NCBI RefSeq assembly: GCF_902536725.1
Contig: NZ_CACAYO010000007.1
Location: 1 to 64,000, forward strand
Source: an uncultured Prochlorococcus sp.
GTDB taxonomy: Bacteria > Cyanobacteriota > Cyanobacteriia > PCC-6307 > Cyanobiaceae
DNA length: 64,000 bases
Reading direction: 5' to 3'
Part shown: in pieces, positions 8,689-19,451 of the stretch
Layout of the letters: every line of letters starts with the position of its first letter
Numbering within the stretch: position 1 is the first letter of the stretch
Notes under the pieces: model-generated
Told to the model about the DNA's origin: nothing
The model's database searches: none
The model's input: only the letters and a program-made list of their open reading frames with translations
Program-made: the position numbers and the translations under genes

Positions 8689-11349
8689 ATGACATCTCAA
8701 CTAATTAAAAAAATAGTTACTGGAGATGAGATAAGAAATGCTTTTTTAAAATTTTATAGTGAAAAATTACATAAAATCATTCCAAGTGCATCTTTGATTC
8801 CAGATGATCCTACGGTTATGCTCACAATTGCTGGAATGCTACCTTTTAAACCAGTTTTTTTAGGTTTAAAAGAAAGACCATCAAAAAGGGCTGCATCTAG
8901 CCAAAAGTGCATCAGAACAAACGATATAGAAAACGTTGGAGTTACAGCTAGACACCACACTTTTTTTGAAATGCTCGGTAATTTTTCTTTTGGAGATTAT
9001 TTTAAACGAGAGGCTATTCAATGGGCTTGGGAATTAGTTACTAATATTTATCAACTTTCTGTTGAAAATATAATTGTGAGTGTTTTTCACGAAGACGAAG
9101 AGTCTGCAAAAATTTGGAGAGATGAAATTGGTATTCATCCAGATAGGATAGTGAAACTAGGTGAAGAAGATAATTTTTGGTCATCTGGCAAAACAGGTCC
9201 ATGTGGACCTTGTTCAGAACTTTATTATGATTTTCATCCTGAAAAGGGTCTGCAGAATATTGATTTAGAAGATGGAGATCGTTTTATTGAATTTTATAAT
9301 CTTGTTTTCATGCAATATAATCGTGACCCTAATGGAAAATTGACAGATTTAAAATTTAAAAATATTGATACAGGAATGGGTCTTGAAAGGATGGCTCAGA
9401 TACTACAAAAAAAGCAAAATAATTATGAGACAGATTTAATTTTTCCTATCATTCAAAAAATTTGTGAGATTGCAAATATTGATTATTTTTCTGCAGATGA
9501 TAAAAACAAAATTTCTTTAAAAATCATTGGTGATCATACAAGAGCTGTTATTCATTTAATTTCTGATGGAGTAGCAGCAAGTAATCTCGGCAGGGGATAT
9601 ATATTAAGAAGGCTTATTAGAAGAATGGTCAGACATGGGAGATTATTAGGTATAACAAATGAATTTTTACCTCATATTGCTACTGTCGGGATCAAATTAA
9701 TGCAAAATAATTATCCTGATTTAAAAAATAATAATGATTTAATTTTGAATGAGATAAAAATTGAAGAAATAAGATTTAGGGAAACTCTTGAAAGAGGAGA
9801 GAAATTGTTAGATGAGATAATTTCTTCAGGGCAGAAATTAATTTCTGGTTTTAAAGCTTTTGAACTTTATGATACTTATGGATTTCCTCTAGAACTTACT
9901 GTAGAAATTGCAGAAGAAAATAGTATCCGTGTAGATGTAAAGGGTTTTGAAGAAGAAATGAATGCACAAAAAGAGAGAGCTAAAGCTGCTTCAAATAATA
10001 TTGATTTGACATTAGAGGGATCATTAGAGCGAGAAATAGATCTTTTTAACAAAACTGTTTTTAATGGTTATAGTTCACTTGTTTCCGAAGCTGAAATAAA
10101 GGGTATATTCTTGGATTCAATATTGGTCAAGCAAGCAAGTGAAGGTCAGAAAGTTTTAATTGTTCTTGATCAGACCACTTTTTATGGAGAATCTGGCGGG
10201 CAAGTTGGTGATATTGGAACGATATTTTCAAAAGATCTAGAGGTTTTGGTTGATAATGTTATACGAAAGAAAAATGTTTTTTTACATTATGGAACGATCA
10301 AAAAAGGAATATTAACTATTGGACAAAAAGTTAATACTAATGTTAGCTCCTCTAATAGAGCTAAGGCTGCTGCAAATCATACAGCTACTCATTTATTACA
10401 ATCAGCACTTAAATCAGTTGTTGATGAAAGTGTTGGACAAAAAGGTTCATTAGTAGCTTTTAATAAATTAAGATTTGACTTTAATTCTTCTAATCCTATT
10501 TCTAAAGATCAAATTTCTAAGATTGAGACTTTAGTTAACATTTGGATTATGGAAAATCATGCCCTAGAAATAAAAAATATGTCTAAGATTGAGGCTCTTG
10601 AAAAGGGCGCAGTCGCCATGTTTGGAGAAAAATATGATGATGAGGTGCGCGTTGTTAATGTACCAGGAGTTTCAATGGAACTTTGTGGTGGCACACACGT
10701 TAAAACTACATCCGAATTAGGTTCTTTCAAAATAATTAGTGAGGAAGGAATCTCAGCAGGAGTAAGAAGAATCGAAGCATTATCAGGTCAATCAGCATTA
10801 GACTATTTCAGTGATAGAAATGCTTTAGTAAACCGACTAAGTGATTTGTTAAAAGCAAATCCTAATCAACTTTTTGAAAGGGTTAATAATTTGCAAGCAG
10901 AGCTTATTAACAAGAATAAAGAGATACAAAAAATGAAAGATGAAATTGCATATTTTAAATACTCTTCTATAAAATCATCCGCAGAAATGGTAAATTCTTT
11001 TTCAATTTTGGTAAATCAGATTGATGGCTTAGATGGGAGTTCTTTGCAATCTGCAGCACTTAATTTAACTTCTCATTTGGGAAATAAAGCAATAGTGATT
11101 CTTGGGGGAATACCAAATCCAGAAAATAGAAAGTTGTTATTTGTAGTTTCTTTAGGGGATGATGCAGTAAACATAGGATTGAATGCAGGTAAATTAATTA
11201 ATGAGATTGCAAGAATTTGTTCGGGAGGTGGAGGAGGAAAGCCTAACTTTGCTCAAGCAGGTGCTAAAGATATTGATAAGTTAAGTGATGCTTTAGATTA
11301 TGCTAAAAATCATTTGCAAAAAACATTAGATTGTTATTCTGATAAATAA
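8689..11349 (+). CDS. alaS: Alanyl-tRNA synthetase
   Basis: The 886-aa enzyme charges tRNA-Ala. The class II catalytic domain is at the N-terminus (TPCG-like [15 protein letters not shown] and the GLERM motif 3), followed by the tRNA-recognition domain, an editing domain with zinc ligands H564-x3-H568 (HTATH) and C666/H670 (CGGTH), and a C-terminal C-Ala domain ending in a glycine-rich [13 protein letters not shown] segment. The length is typical. The 3' end overlaps the 3' end of the convergent speA by 16 bp, leaving no room for a separate terminator. Confidence 0.97.
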   Translation: MTSQLIKKIVTGDEIRNAFLKFYSEKLHKIIPSASLIPDDPTVMLTIAGMLPFKPVFLGLKERPSKRAASSQKCIRTNDIENVGVTARHHTFFEMLGNFSFGDYFKREAIQWAWELVTNIYQLSVENIIVSVFHEDEESAKIWRDEIGIHPDRIVKLGEEDNFWSSGKTGPCGPCSELYYDFHPEKGLQNIDLEDGDRFIEFYNLVFMQYNRDPNGKLTDLKFKNIDTGMGLERMAQILQKKQNNYETDLIFPIIQKICEIANIDYFSADDKNKISLKIIGDHTRAVIHLISDGVAASNLGRGYILRRLIRRMVRHGRLLGITNEFLPHIATVGIKLMQNNYPDLKNNNDLILNEIKIEEIRFRETLERGEKLLDEIISSGQKLISGFKAFELYDTYGFPLELTVEIAEENSIRVDVKGFEEEMNAQKERAKAASNNIDLTLEGSLEREIDLFNKTVFNGYSSLVSEAEIKGIFLDSILVKQASEGQKVLIVLDQTTFYGESGGQVGDIGTIFSKDLEVLVDNVIRKKNVFLHYGTIKKGILTIGQKVNTNVSSSNRAKAAANHTATHLLQSALKSVVDESVGQKGSLVAFNKLRFDFNSSNPISKDQISKIETLVNIWIMENHALEIKNMSKIEALEKGAVAMFGEKYDDEVRVVNVPGVSMELCGGTHVKTTSELGSFKIISEEGISAGVRRIEALSGQSALDYFSDRNALVNRLSDLLKANPNQLFERVNNLQAELINKNKEIQKMKDEIAYFKYSSIKSSAEMVNSFSILVNQIDGLDGSSLQSAALNLTSHLGNKAIVILGGIPNPENRKLLFVVSLGDDAVNIGLNAGKLINEIARICSGGGGGKPNFAQAGAKDIDKLSDALDYAKNHLQKTLDCYSDK

Positions 11350-13280
11350 CTACTTTTTCTGAGACTAATTTCGATTTGATCCATTAATTTCCTTGCTTCT
11401 TCAATAGTTAATTTTTTTTGATCAATTGCTGATTCAGTATTAATCCTTATAGATTCAACCAAAGAAGCTGAACTGTAATCTAATAATTGTAAAATTTCAG
11501 ATTTACTGTCCTCTTTAATAATATTTTTGACTTTATATGAATTATCTTGATTTATGTCTATATGAACAACGTTTGTACTACCAAATAAATTGTGCAAGTT
11601 TCCTAATGCTTCTTGATAGGCTCCAGTCATAAAAATTCCAATTAGATAATCTTTATCTTCCTCTGGCTTATGTAAATTTAGTAATGATTTAATTTTTCCA
11701 TCATCAATAAAATTATTTAGTTTCCCATCTGAATCACAAGTTAAATCTGCAAAGTTGCCTTTGCAGAATGGCTGCTCTAAGTGCCTATGTATTGGTACTA
11801 TTGGAAAAATCTGATTTATTGCCCAGCTATCAGGTATAGATTTAAAGATAGATAAATTTGCATAATAGGTTGATGCAAGAGTTTCTGTAATTTCAGATAA
11901 ATCAGGGTGATTGATTTCATCATTATTCAGGTTATTAGAAATTTCTTTTGCGCAAGCCCAAGTAAGTTCTTCGGCATAAGCTCTTTCTGCCAAACTTAAA
12001 AATCCTAATCTAAAAGCGACTAAGCAATCTTCTTTAAACTTTTTTGCATCATTCCATAGTTCAATTATTTGAGATAAATTTATTTTTTTATTTTTATGTT
12101 TTTTTAATTCATAGAAAGTTTCAAGTAAATTTGAAATTATTAATTTTTGATTTTTTTTATCAAAAATTTGTAATTTGGAACTGACATGACTTGTACCTAA
12201 GACATTAAAAATCAAAACTGAACAATGACTAATTATTGCTCTTCCACTTTCTGAGATTATGGTTGGATGCTTGATATTATTTAATTCACATGAATCCTTA
12301 ATAGTTGCAATTACATCGTTAGCATAATTTTGAAGAGAATAATTAGTAGAAGTGTTGGAGGAGGTTTTAGTTCCATCAAAATCTATTCCTAATCCGCCCC
12401 CAACGTCGATATATTGCATCGGGGCTCCTAGTTTGCATAGTTCAACATATATTTGACTAGCTTCTTGTAATGCGTCTTTGATCACAGCAATATCACTTAT
12501 TTGACTGCCTATATGAAAATGGAGCAATTTCATTTCATTGATAAGATTCGCTTCTTTTAGTTCTTTTATTGTCAACATTATTTCTGGGATTGATAATCCA
12601 AATTTGGAATTATCTCCAATAGATTTACCCCACCTACCACTACTTTTACTTGATAACTTTGCTCTAATTCCAATCAATGGAGTCGCTTTAAGTTCTTGAA
12701 CTGCTTGAATAATTCTTTTTACCTCATCTCGTTGTTCAATAACTATTATTGGATTTTTGCCGAGTTTTCTGGCTAAAGTAGCAATCTCAATATATTTTTT
12801 ATCTTTATATCCGTTGCATATTAATAATGAATTTTGGTTTTCAAGGAGTGCTAGGCCAATTAATAATTCTGATTTACTTCCTACTTCTAAACCAAAATCC
12901 CATTGACTACCAAACTCTATTATCTTTTCAAGGACATTTTTCTGTTGATTACATTTGACAGGAAAAACGCCTTGATAAATATTCTTATATTTATAGGTTT
13001 TTATTGCTTTTAAAAAAGAGCCATGTAAAGCATTTATTCGATCTTTCAAGATATCATTAAATCTTATTATTAATGGAGGATTTATTTCTCTACTCTTAAG
13101 TTCTTTGACAAGCTTAAAAAGATCAATCTTATTTTCAGATTTTATATCTTTCGTTACTGATATATTTCCTTTGGAATTTATAGAAAAATATTTATCTCCC
13201 CATTTGTCTATGTTATAAGTCGAAATACTATCTTCAATAGTCCAAATATTCTTTAATTTTTTCGGCTCAAAATTGGTCAA
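11334..13280 (-). CDS. speA: Biosynthetic arginine decarboxylase
   Basis: The 648-aa fold III PLP enzyme converts arginine to agmatine plus CO2, the first step of polyamine synthesis in plants and cyanobacteria. The PLP-binding lysine is K109 in GVFPVKCNQ. Further family motifs are [27 protein letters not shown] and the C-terminal [15 protein letters not shown] with the substrate-binding acidic region. The start is TTG at 13280. It is slightly longer at the N-terminus than the catalytic core, normal for SpeA. Convergent with alaS. Confidence 0.95.
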   Translation of the reverse strand: MTNFEPKKLKNIWTIEDSISTYNIDKWGDKYFSINSKGNISVTKDIKSENKIDLFKLVKELKSREINPPLIIRFNDILKDRINALHGSFLKAIKTYKYKNIYQGVFPVKCNQQKNVLEKIIEFGSQWDFGLEVGSKSELLIGLALLENQNSLLICNGYKDKKYIEIATLARKLGKNPIIVIEQRDEVKRIIQAVQELKATPLIGIRAKLSSKSSGRWGKSIGDNSKFGLSIPEIMLTIKELKEANLINEMKLLHFHIGSQISDIAVIKDALQEASQIYVELCKLGAPMQYIDVGGGLGIDFDGTKTSSNTSTNYSLQNYANDVIATIKDSCELNNIKHPTIISESGRAIISHCSVLIFNVLGTSHVSSKLQIFDKKNQKLIISNLLETFYELKKHKNKKINLSQIIELWNDAKKFKEDCLVAFRLGFLSLAERAYAEELTWACAKEISNNLNNDEINHPDLSEITETLASTYYANLSIFKSIPDSWAINQIFPIVPIHRHLEQPFCKGNFADLTCDSDGKLNNFIDDGKIKSLLNLHKPEEDKDYLIGIFMTGAYQEALGNLHNLFGSTNVVHIDINQDNSYKVKNIIKEDSKSEILQLLDYSSASLVESIRINTESAIDQKKLTIEEARKLMDQIEISLRKSSYLSE

Positions 13281-13401
13281 TTTAGGTCTTAGTGATTAAT
13301 AAATTTTTTGAAAATAACTCAAAACAATATCTTTTATTTTAATGATTACTTGCCAAGTTACCACCCAAAAGTTGAATATACATAGAGTGATTATTAACTA
13401 A

Positions 13402-13860
13402 ATGACCAAAGAGAGAACCTTTATTGCAATTAAACCTGATGGAGTTCAAAGAGGATATGTTTCTGAGATTATTGGTAGATTTGAAAAAAAAGGATTTAAA
13501 TTGGTTGGATTAAAGCAATTAATTCCTTCAAAAGAACTTGCTCAAAATCATTATGGAGTACATAGAGAAAGACCCTTTTTTGGCGACTTAGTAGACTTTA
13601 TTTCAAGTGGTCCTGTTGTGGCAATGGTGTGGGAAGGCGAAGGAGTTATTTTGAGTGCTAGAAAAATAATAGGTGTAACAAAACCTCTGGAAGCAGAGCC
13701 TGGAACAATTAGAGGTGATTTAGCAATTGATATTGGAAGGAATATTATTCATGGTTCTGATGGAGAAGATACAGCAAAATTTGAAATTGATCTATGGTTT
13801 AACGAAGAGGAAATATGTGAGTGGGAAACTTCTGATTCGAAATGGAGATCTGAAAATTAA
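13402..13860 (+). CDS. ndk: Nucleoside diphosphate kinase
   Basis: The 152-aa protein transfers the gamma phosphate of ATP to other nucleoside diphosphates through a phosphohistidine. The active-site His is H117 in NIIHGSDG, and the N-terminus [13 protein letters not shown] is the standard family start. It is complete, with an ATG start. The stop codon lies 3 bp from the stop of the convergent thiO. Confidence 0.97.
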   Translation: MTKERTFIAIKPDGVQRGYVSEIIGRFEKKGFKLVGLKQLIPSKELAQNHYGVHRERPFFGDLVDFISSGPVVAMVWEGEGVILSARKIIGVTKPLEAEPGTIRGDLAIDIGRNIIHGSDGEDTAKFEIDLWFNEEEICEWETSDSKWRSEN

Positions 13861-13863
13861 AAT

Positions 13864-14973
13864 TTAAATCGCAAATCTATCTAAACTAAATTTTTCTAAA
13901 AAGCTTTTTTCTATTTCTTTGAGATTTTTATTTTGAACTATTTTCAAAAGAAGATCACTTGTTATTGCAGAAAATAAAACTCCATTTCTGTAATGTCCTG
14001 TAGCTATAAAAAGATTTTCAATTTTTGATTTTCCAATTATTGGTTTTAGATCTGGTGTGCAAGGTCTAAATCCCCACCAATGTTCCATCTGTGGCCAATT
14101 AATAGCTTCTGGCAATAAGGAGAGAATGCCTTCTTGCAGTTGCTTTATTCCATTAGGAGTGTTACCTCGATTAAATTTTGAATCTTTTTCAACTGTCGCT
14201 CCAACTATAATGAGTCCATCTTCGCGGGGAACTAGATAAGTTTTTGGACTAAAAATAACCCTTTTCAAAAAATTTGTTGGACCTTGTATAGATAGCATTT
14301 GTCCCTTTACAGGAAAGACTGGAATCTTATTAAAAATCTTTTTACTCCAAGCACCGCTGCATATAATTGCTTTTTCGAAGTTAATTTTTTTTATTTCCCC
14401 AGTGGCACATAAAACTGTTGCACCTGTAATTTTGTTTTTTTCGAATGTCAAATTCTCTACTTCTGATCCCTCTTGGAATTCGACTCCATGCAAGGAGCAT
14501 GCTCTCTCAAGAGCACGCATTAGTCTTCTTCGGTTATCTATTTGACCATCTTGTTCAAAAAGTAAACCATGTTTCCAAATAGAATTTATTCCATTAATTT
14601 CTGTTTGAAGATCTTTGTGATTTAAATATTTTCCATATTCATAAGTGGGAAACTTTTCAAGATCTTCTTTGTTTTTAAAAGGAACTACTATGCCACATTT
14701 TTTTAAACCGCATTTAATTTTACTATCTTGTTCAATACTTTTTATCCACTTTGGAATTAGATTTTGACTTTCTTGGCCAAATTTTAGTAATTCGTCTTCG
14801 AGCCCTTCGGCATGAGTAGCTAGCATTCCTGCAGCAACAAATCCAGCTGATTCATTTCTGTTTTTGCTTAAAACTAAAACTTTGAAGTTATTCCTAGAAA
14901 ATTCATAAGCAATAGATAAACCTAAAAGTCCACCGCCAATGATTAATATTGAATTTTTGGTTTCTTGTGCCAT
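13864..14973 (-). CDS. thiO: Glycine oxidase ThiO-like FAD-dependent oxidoreductase
   Basis: The 369-aa DAO-superfamily flavoprotein has an N-terminal dinucleotide-binding motif (SILIIGGGLLGLSIAYEFSRN, GxGxxG), a GCKGQM-like stretch (PVKGQMLSI) and the C-terminal FAD-contact segment PIIGKS...ATGHYRNGVLFS. ThiO oxidises glycine to an imine for the thiazole half of thiamine; the TGHYRNG motif supports ThiO rather than a generic D-amino acid oxidase. It converges on ndk and is separated from gatB by a short divergent gap. Confidence 0.8.
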   Translation of the reverse strand: MAQETKNSILIIGGGLLGLSIAYEFSRNNFKVLVLSKNRNESAGFVAAGMLATHAEGLEDELLKFGQESQNLIPKWIKSIEQDSKIKCGLKKCGIVVPFKNKEDLEKFPTYEYGKYLNHKDLQTEINGINSIWKHGLLFEQDGQIDNRRRLMRALERACSLHGVEFQEGSEVENLTFEKNKITGATVLCATGEIKKINFEKAIICSGAWSKKIFNKIPVFPVKGQMLSIQGPTNFLKRVIFSPKTYLVPREDGLIIVGATVEKDSKFNRGNTPNGIKQLQEGILSLLPEAINWPQMEHWWGFRPCTPDLKPIIGKSKIENLFIATGHYRNGVLFSAITSDLLLKIVQNKNLKEIEKSFLEKFSLDRFAI

Positions 14974-15052
14974 TTAAAAATTAATATTTTTATTTGTGTT
15001 TTGGTCCTCTTTTCCTTTATATCCAATAATATTAATAAAGAGACTTTTAATA

Positions 15053-16525
15053 ATGAACAATTTGGAATCTTGGGAAGCTGTGATTGGTTTGGAAACTCAT
15101 GTACAGCTTAATACGAAAAGTAAAATATTTACATCTGCGTCAACAGCTTTTGGTGATGAACCTAATACGCATATAGATCCTGTAGTTTGTGGGTTACCAG
15201 GAACCCTTCCAGTTCTAAATGAGACTGTTCTTGAGTATGCTGTAAAAACTTCGTTAGCATTAAATTTAAACGTTGCAGAACATTGTAAATTTGATAGAAA
15301 ACAATATTTTTATCCTGATCTGCCTAAAAATTATCAAATTTCACAATTTGATGAGCCACTAGCTGAAAATGGTTGGTTAGAGGTTGAAATAATTGAAAAG
15401 GACAAGGAACCTTATATCAAAAAAATTGGTATAGAAAGGCTACATATGGAAGAAGACGCAGGAAAACTAGTTCATTCAGGAAGCGATAGATTAGCTGGTT
15501 CTAAGTATTCTTTAGTTGATTACAATCGTGCTGGAATAGCACTTTGTGAGATTGTAAGTAAACCAGATATTAGATCGGGTAAAGAGGCATCTGAATATGC
15601 TTCAGAGATTAGAAGAACAGTTAGATATCTAGGGGTATCAGACGGAAATATGCAAGAGGGTTCATTACGCTGTGATGTCAATATTTCAGTTAGAAAAGGA
15701 CCTAATGCTCCTTTTGGTACCAAAGTGGAAATAAAAAATATGAATTCATTTTCTGCAATTCAAAAGGCTTGTGATTATGAAATAGCCAGACAAATAGAAG
15801 TTTATGAAAATGGGGGAAAAATTTTCCAAGAAACAAGGTTATGGGACGAAGCTAAGCAATTAACGAAAAGTATGAGATTAAAAGAAGGCAGCAGTGACTA
15901 TAGATATTTTCCTGATCCTGACTTAGGTCCAATTGAAATCACAAAAGGCCAACAAGAAATATGGTTTAAAGAACTACCAGAATTACCTTCAAAGAAAAGA
16001 AATAAATACGTAAGTCAATTTGGGTTGTCTGCATATGATGCAAGGGTAATTTCTGATGAAATAAGCATGGCAAACTTTTTTGAAGAAACAGTAGCAAATG
16101 GTGCCGAGGCCAAACTAGCTTCAAATTGGGTAACAAGTGATATTGTGGGCTATTTAAAATCAAACAAACTAAGTTTTAGTGAATTAAAGCTTAGTCCTAA
16201 AAATCTTGCTGAAATGATTAACATGATTTCAAAAAATATAATTAGTGGAAAAATTGCAAAAGAAATTTTACCTGAACTTATTCAAAAAAATATTTCTCCG
16301 AAAAAATTAGTTGAAGAAAAAGGGTTGGCAATGATATCTGATTCTTCAAGTATTTTACCAATAATTGATGAACTTATAAATGAACATCCAAATGAAGTCA
16401 AAGCATTTAAAAATGGCAAATCTAAGTTACTTGGTTTTTTTGTTGGTCAACTTATGAAAAGAACAAAAGGTAAAGCTGACCCAAAAATAGCAAATAAACT
16501 TCTTATGGAAAAATTAAATAGCTAA
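15053..16525 (+). CDS. gatB: Asp/Glu-tRNA(Asn/Gln) amidotransferase subunit B
   Basis: The 490-aa subunit of the GatCAB amidotransferase converts mischarged Glu-tRNA(Gln) to Gln-tRNA(Gln). Signature motifs are WEAVIGLETHVQL at the N-terminus, HLEEDAGK-like HMEEDAGKLVHSG, DYNRAGIALCEIVSKPD and a helical YqeY-like tail domain at the C-terminus. I chose the ATG at 15053, which gives the usual length; an upstream GTG at 14996 would add 19 hydrophobic residues not expected in this family. gatA and gatC are not in the window. Confidence 0.96.
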   Translation: MNNLESWEAVIGLETHVQLNTKSKIFTSASTAFGDEPNTHIDPVVCGLPGTLPVLNETVLEYAVKTSLALNLNVAEHCKFDRKQYFYPDLPKNYQISQFDEPLAENGWLEVEIIEKDKEPYIKKIGIERLHMEEDAGKLVHSGSDRLAGSKYSLVDYNRAGIALCEIVSKPDIRSGKEASEYASEIRRTVRYLGVSDGNMQEGSLRCDVNISVRKGPNAPFGTKVEIKNMNSFSAIQKACDYEIARQIEVYENGGKIFQETRLWDEAKQLTKSMRLKEGSSDYRYFPDPDLGPIEITKGQQEIWFKELPELPSKKRNKYVSQFGLSAYDARVISDEISMANFFEETVANGAEAKLASNWVTSDIVGYLKSNKLSFSELKLSPKNLAEMINMISKNIISGKIAKEILPELIQKNISPKKLVEEKGLAMISDSSSILPIIDELINEHPNEVKAFKNGKSKLLGFFVGQLMKRTKGKADPKIANKLLMEKLNS

Positions 16526-16528
16526 AGC

Positions 16529-17146
16529 CTAAATAAGCTCGTTTATCGTATTGATCCATTTATTTTGATCATCAGAATTCTCTAAAATAATATCTGAGAA
16601 TTTTCTTTTTTCTTCAAAACTTAATTGAAAATTTATCAATTCATATGCTTCTTTTTCGCTAATTTTATCTCTTGCGATAAGTCTGTTTCTTTGAAGTTCT
16701 TTAGGACATTTAACTAACCATATTTCAGTGCAAATATCTTCAAATTTTGCTTCAAACAATAGTGGAATAACTAATAATATAGTTTGATTATTTCTGCATT
16801 GATTGCATTCTTCTATCATTCTTTCTTTAATTAAGGGGTGAAGTAATTTTTCAATCCATTCCTTACTTGCTGAATGTTTAAAAATAATGTTTCTTAAAAG
16901 TTTTCTGTTTATTTCCCTTTCTGAATTGCTTTTCTTATCAATAATTTTATTTCCAAAATAATCTAAAATTTTGTTATATCCATATGTATTTGGTTTGATT
17001 AATTCTCTTGAAAAATGATCTGCATCTAATATTGGTATGTTTTTATGTTTTCTAATGTAATTAGTTATGGTTGTCTTCCCACTCGCAATACCTCCTGTTA
17101 AACCAATCCTTCTTTGGTTGTTTTTTAATTTTTGAATAATATCCAT
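16529..17146 (-). CDS. coaE: Dephospho-CoA kinase
   Basis: The 205-aa P-loop kinase catalyses the last step of coenzyme A synthesis. It has a Walker A motif GGIASGKTT (residues 18-26), a DADHFSRELI substrate-binding stretch and an IPLLFEA motif. The stop lies 3 bp from the stop of the convergent gatB. The first-step enzyme, coaX, is also in the window at 49542. Confidence 0.94.
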   Translation of the reverse strand: MDIIQKLKNNQRRIGLTGGIASGKTTITNYIRKHKNIPILDADHFSRELIKPNTYGYNKILDYFGNKIIDKKSNSEREINRKLLRNIIFKHSASKEWIEKLLHPLIKERMIEECNQCRNNQTILLVIPLLFEAKFEDICTEIWLVKCPKELQRNRLIARDKISEKEAYELINFQLSFEEKRKFSDIILENSDDQNKWINTINELI

Positions 17147-17222
17147 ATAATTAATAATAATCTAATTACTTAGTTTCTTTAGTATTAAAGAGTAGTTAAT
17201 ATGAATTAAAATACTAAAAAGT

Positions 17223-18461
17223 TTGAGCCAGTTAGATTCCAATTGGTCGTTTGTTGATGACAGTAAGGGAATACCTAAGGGGTTTCTTTTTGCAGGGATA
17301 TCTGCTGGTTTAAAAGCTTCTAATAAAAAAGATTTAGCACTAATACTCGCTCCAAAAGGAAGTATTTTTAGTGGGATGTTTACCCAATCAATAGTTCGAG
17401 CTTCTTGTGTGGATATTTGTGAGGAAAGGATTAAAACAACTTCAGGTTTTGCAAGAGCAATACTAATTAATTCTGGACAAGCAAATGCCTGTATAGGAAA
17501 TCTTGGCATTCAACATTTTCAAATTGCTACAGGAAAGATTGCTGAACTTCTAGGAATAAAAGAAGAAGAAGTTTTAATGTGCTCAACTGGTGTAATTGGT
17601 GTTCCGATACAAATAAATGATTTAGTAAAAAATCTACCGAATTTAGTAAGTGATTTAAATGGTAATAATTTTGAAAATGCAGCAGAAGCAATTTTAACTA
17701 CTGATTTGACTTTGAAAAAAGTGTCAATAGAGACGATTATTCAAGGTAGAAAAATAAAAATAGCAGGATTTGCAAAAGGTTCAGGAATGATTTACCCCAA
17801 CATGGCTACAATGCTTGCTTTTCTAACTTGTGATGCGGGTATTCAAAAAGAAGAATGGGATAAAATGATTGCTATTGCGGTTCAAAAATCTTTTAATGCA
17901 ATATCAGTTGATGGAGAGACAAGCACAAATGATTCTTTTGTTGGAATAAATGCAGGAGAGAAAATTGAAAAAAGGTTTTTTCCAATTATCCAAAAAGGGA
18001 TAGATATTGTATGCCAAAACTTGGCAAAAAATATTGCAAGGGATGGAGAGGGAGCAAATTGTTTATTAGAAGTTTTGGTTCAAGGAGCAAAAAATATAGA
18101 TGATGCAATTATACTCGCGAAATCTATTTGTAATTCTGCCTTGGTAAAAACTGCGATACATGGTTGTGATCCGAATTGGGGACGAATCATTTCTGCTGCA
18201 GGTAATTCTGGAGTTAAATTTAATTTAAATGACGTTGACTTGTATATAGGAAACGCTCAGATTTTGAAAAATGGCAAGTTAAATAAATATGATCCACAAA
18301 AAGTCACAGACTATATTAAGTCCAGAATGAAAGGTAGATATTTAGTAGATGATATTGTAAAAATTATGATTAATCTAAATTCTGGCGAATCGCAAGGCAC
18401 AGCTTGGGGCTGCGATCTTTCTAAAAAATATGTTGAAATAAACTCGGAATATACTACTTAA
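17223..18461 (+). CDS. argJ: Bifunctional glutamate N-acetyltransferase / ornithine acetyltransferase
   Basis: The 412-aa protein makes N-acetylglutamate and recycles the acetyl group from N-acetylornithine in arginine synthesis. ArgJ is self-cleaved before a threonine nucleophile, here T196 in NMATMLAFLTCDAG. Other family landmarks are GYRAAGI-like FLFAGISAGLK near the N-terminus and HGCDPNWGRI near the C-terminus. The start is TTG at 17223. The 3' end overlaps the convergent 18454 gene by 8 bp. Confidence 0.95.
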   Translation: MSQLDSNWSFVDDSKGIPKGFLFAGISAGLKASNKKDLALILAPKGSIFSGMFTQSIVRASCVDICEERIKTTSGFARAILINSGQANACIGNLGIQHFQIATGKIAELLGIKEEEVLMCSTGVIGVPIQINDLVKNLPNLVSDLNGNNFENAAEAILTTDLTLKKVSIETIIQGRKIKIAGFAKGSGMIYPNMATMLAFLTCDAGIQKEEWDKMIAIAVQKSFNAISVDGETSTNDSFVGINAGEKIEKRFFPIIQKGIDIVCQNLAKNIARDGEGANCLLEVLVQGAKNIDDAIILAKSICNSALVKTAIHGCDPNWGRIISAAGNSGVKFNLNDVDLYIGNAQILKNGKLNKYDPQKVTDYIKSRMKGRYLVDDIVKIMINLNSGESQGTAWGCDLSKKYVEINSEYTT

Positions 18462-18696
18462 GTTTTAGTAAATCTAATGGTAGATATTCATTCATATAAA
18501 GAAACAGTATTGTTAAAGTTCCAATTACAGAGCCTATAAAACCTCCAAAAAAATTAACTAATAATCCAGATTGTTTAATTATTGCTTCTTCGTTTTTTTC
18601 TTCTTCAAAATTAGGAGAATCAACTACTTTTAAGCGCTGATTGGTTGTTGGTTGTTTAAGTTGTTGGTGTCGGATAAGGGCTTCGAAATCAGGCAT
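18454..18696 (-). CDS. Small membrane protein overlapping the ParA-like gene
   Basis: The 80-aa protein starts at ATG 18696. It begins MPDFEALIRHQQLKQ, has an acidic linker (SPNFEEEKNEEA) and one long hydrophobic segment (about residues 47-68, GLLVNFFGGFIGSVIGTLTILF). The first 67 bp are also the end of the ParA-like gene in another frame, so the two are probably translationally coupled; no clear SD is seen. An alternative is that a ribosomal frameshift joins the membrane segment to ParA. No family recognised. Confidence 0.55.
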   Translation of the reverse strand: MPDFEALIRHQQLKQPTTNQRLKVVDSPNFEEEKNEEAIIKQSGLLVNFFGGFIGSVIGTLTILFLYMNEYLPLDLLKLK

Positions 18697-19301
18697 GGAA
18701 TTTGTGAGGCAATTGAACAATAAGCAGACCAGCCCGTCATTCGACGAGGATCTGATCTACCTAAATCATCTACAGCTTCAAATACAGCATTACCAGAGGC
18801 TTCTGCTTTATCAAATGCTGAAAGTAAGGGTATAAATGTATCAAAAACATATAAACCAAAATTTTCTAGAGCTGCTTTGGCTTGTTGCGCTGCTTTTTGC
18901 TGTCTAAAATCAACTTTTACTATTACTACAGCATGGTTAACTTTTAAGTTGCTTAATAAATTAGCTAGTTCAACAGTTAATTCTACTGATCTTGCTTTTG
19001 CAGTTGTAGGTAAGATAACTAAATCTGAACCATACGCTAAGTGTTTAAGTTCTTCTTGATCACTGCTAGCCTGGCCATCAGTTATTACAATTTCTGATGA
19101 TCTTGATGCTTTAGCAGCTGAACTGACGGGGAAAACCGGAAATGGAAGATTGCCTCTTGATGCGTATGCTAAAGCAGATCTATTCTTGTCGGCATCGACT
19201 ATGCAAACTTTTTTACCTTCAGAATGCCAAACACTAGCAAGGTGAATACTTGTACAGGTCTTGGCTACTCCCCCCTTTTGTCCGCAAACGGTAATGAACA
19301 A
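18630..19301 (-). CDS. ParA/MinD-family ATPase (orphan)
   Basis: The 223-aa protein has the deviant Walker A motif of the ParA family, GQKGGVAKT (residues 7-15, both signature lysines K9 and K14 present), followed by CTSIHLASVW and the VCIVDADKNRSALAYA strand. The second motif region reads VITDGQASSD rather than the usual DxPP. ParA-type ATPases position plasmids, chromosomes or large protein assemblies by forming gradients on the nucleoid or membrane. No ParB or parS-like gene is adjacent; the only obvious partner is the overlapping membrane protein downstream. Start TTG at 19301. Confidence 0.8.
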   Translation of the reverse strand: MFITVCGQKGGVAKTCTSIHLASVWHSEGKKVCIVDADKNRSALAYASRGNLPFPVFPVSSAAKASRSSEIVITDGQASSDQEELKHLAYGSDLVILPTTAKARSVELTVELANLLSNLKVNHAVVIVKVDFRQQKAAQQAKAALENFGLYVFDTFIPLLSAFDKAEASGNAVFEAVDDLGRSDPRRMTGWSAYCSIASQIPCLISKPLSDTNNLNNQQPISA

Positions 19302-19451
19302 TTTTTTATTTTTATTTCTCTTACTTTGGAGAATAATTTCTTAATGTCAAGAGCTATTGATTTTTAATGCTTTAAAACTTATTTTTTGAAATATTTTAAA
19401 GAAGTTAATATTTTTAGATAACCTTATAAAGTTCCTTATTTAAATTGGCTA

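Noticed and set aside
14996..15052. N-terminal extension of gatB from GTG 14996
   Set aside because: Adds 19 hydrophobic residues absent from the family; the ATG at 15053 gives the standard length.
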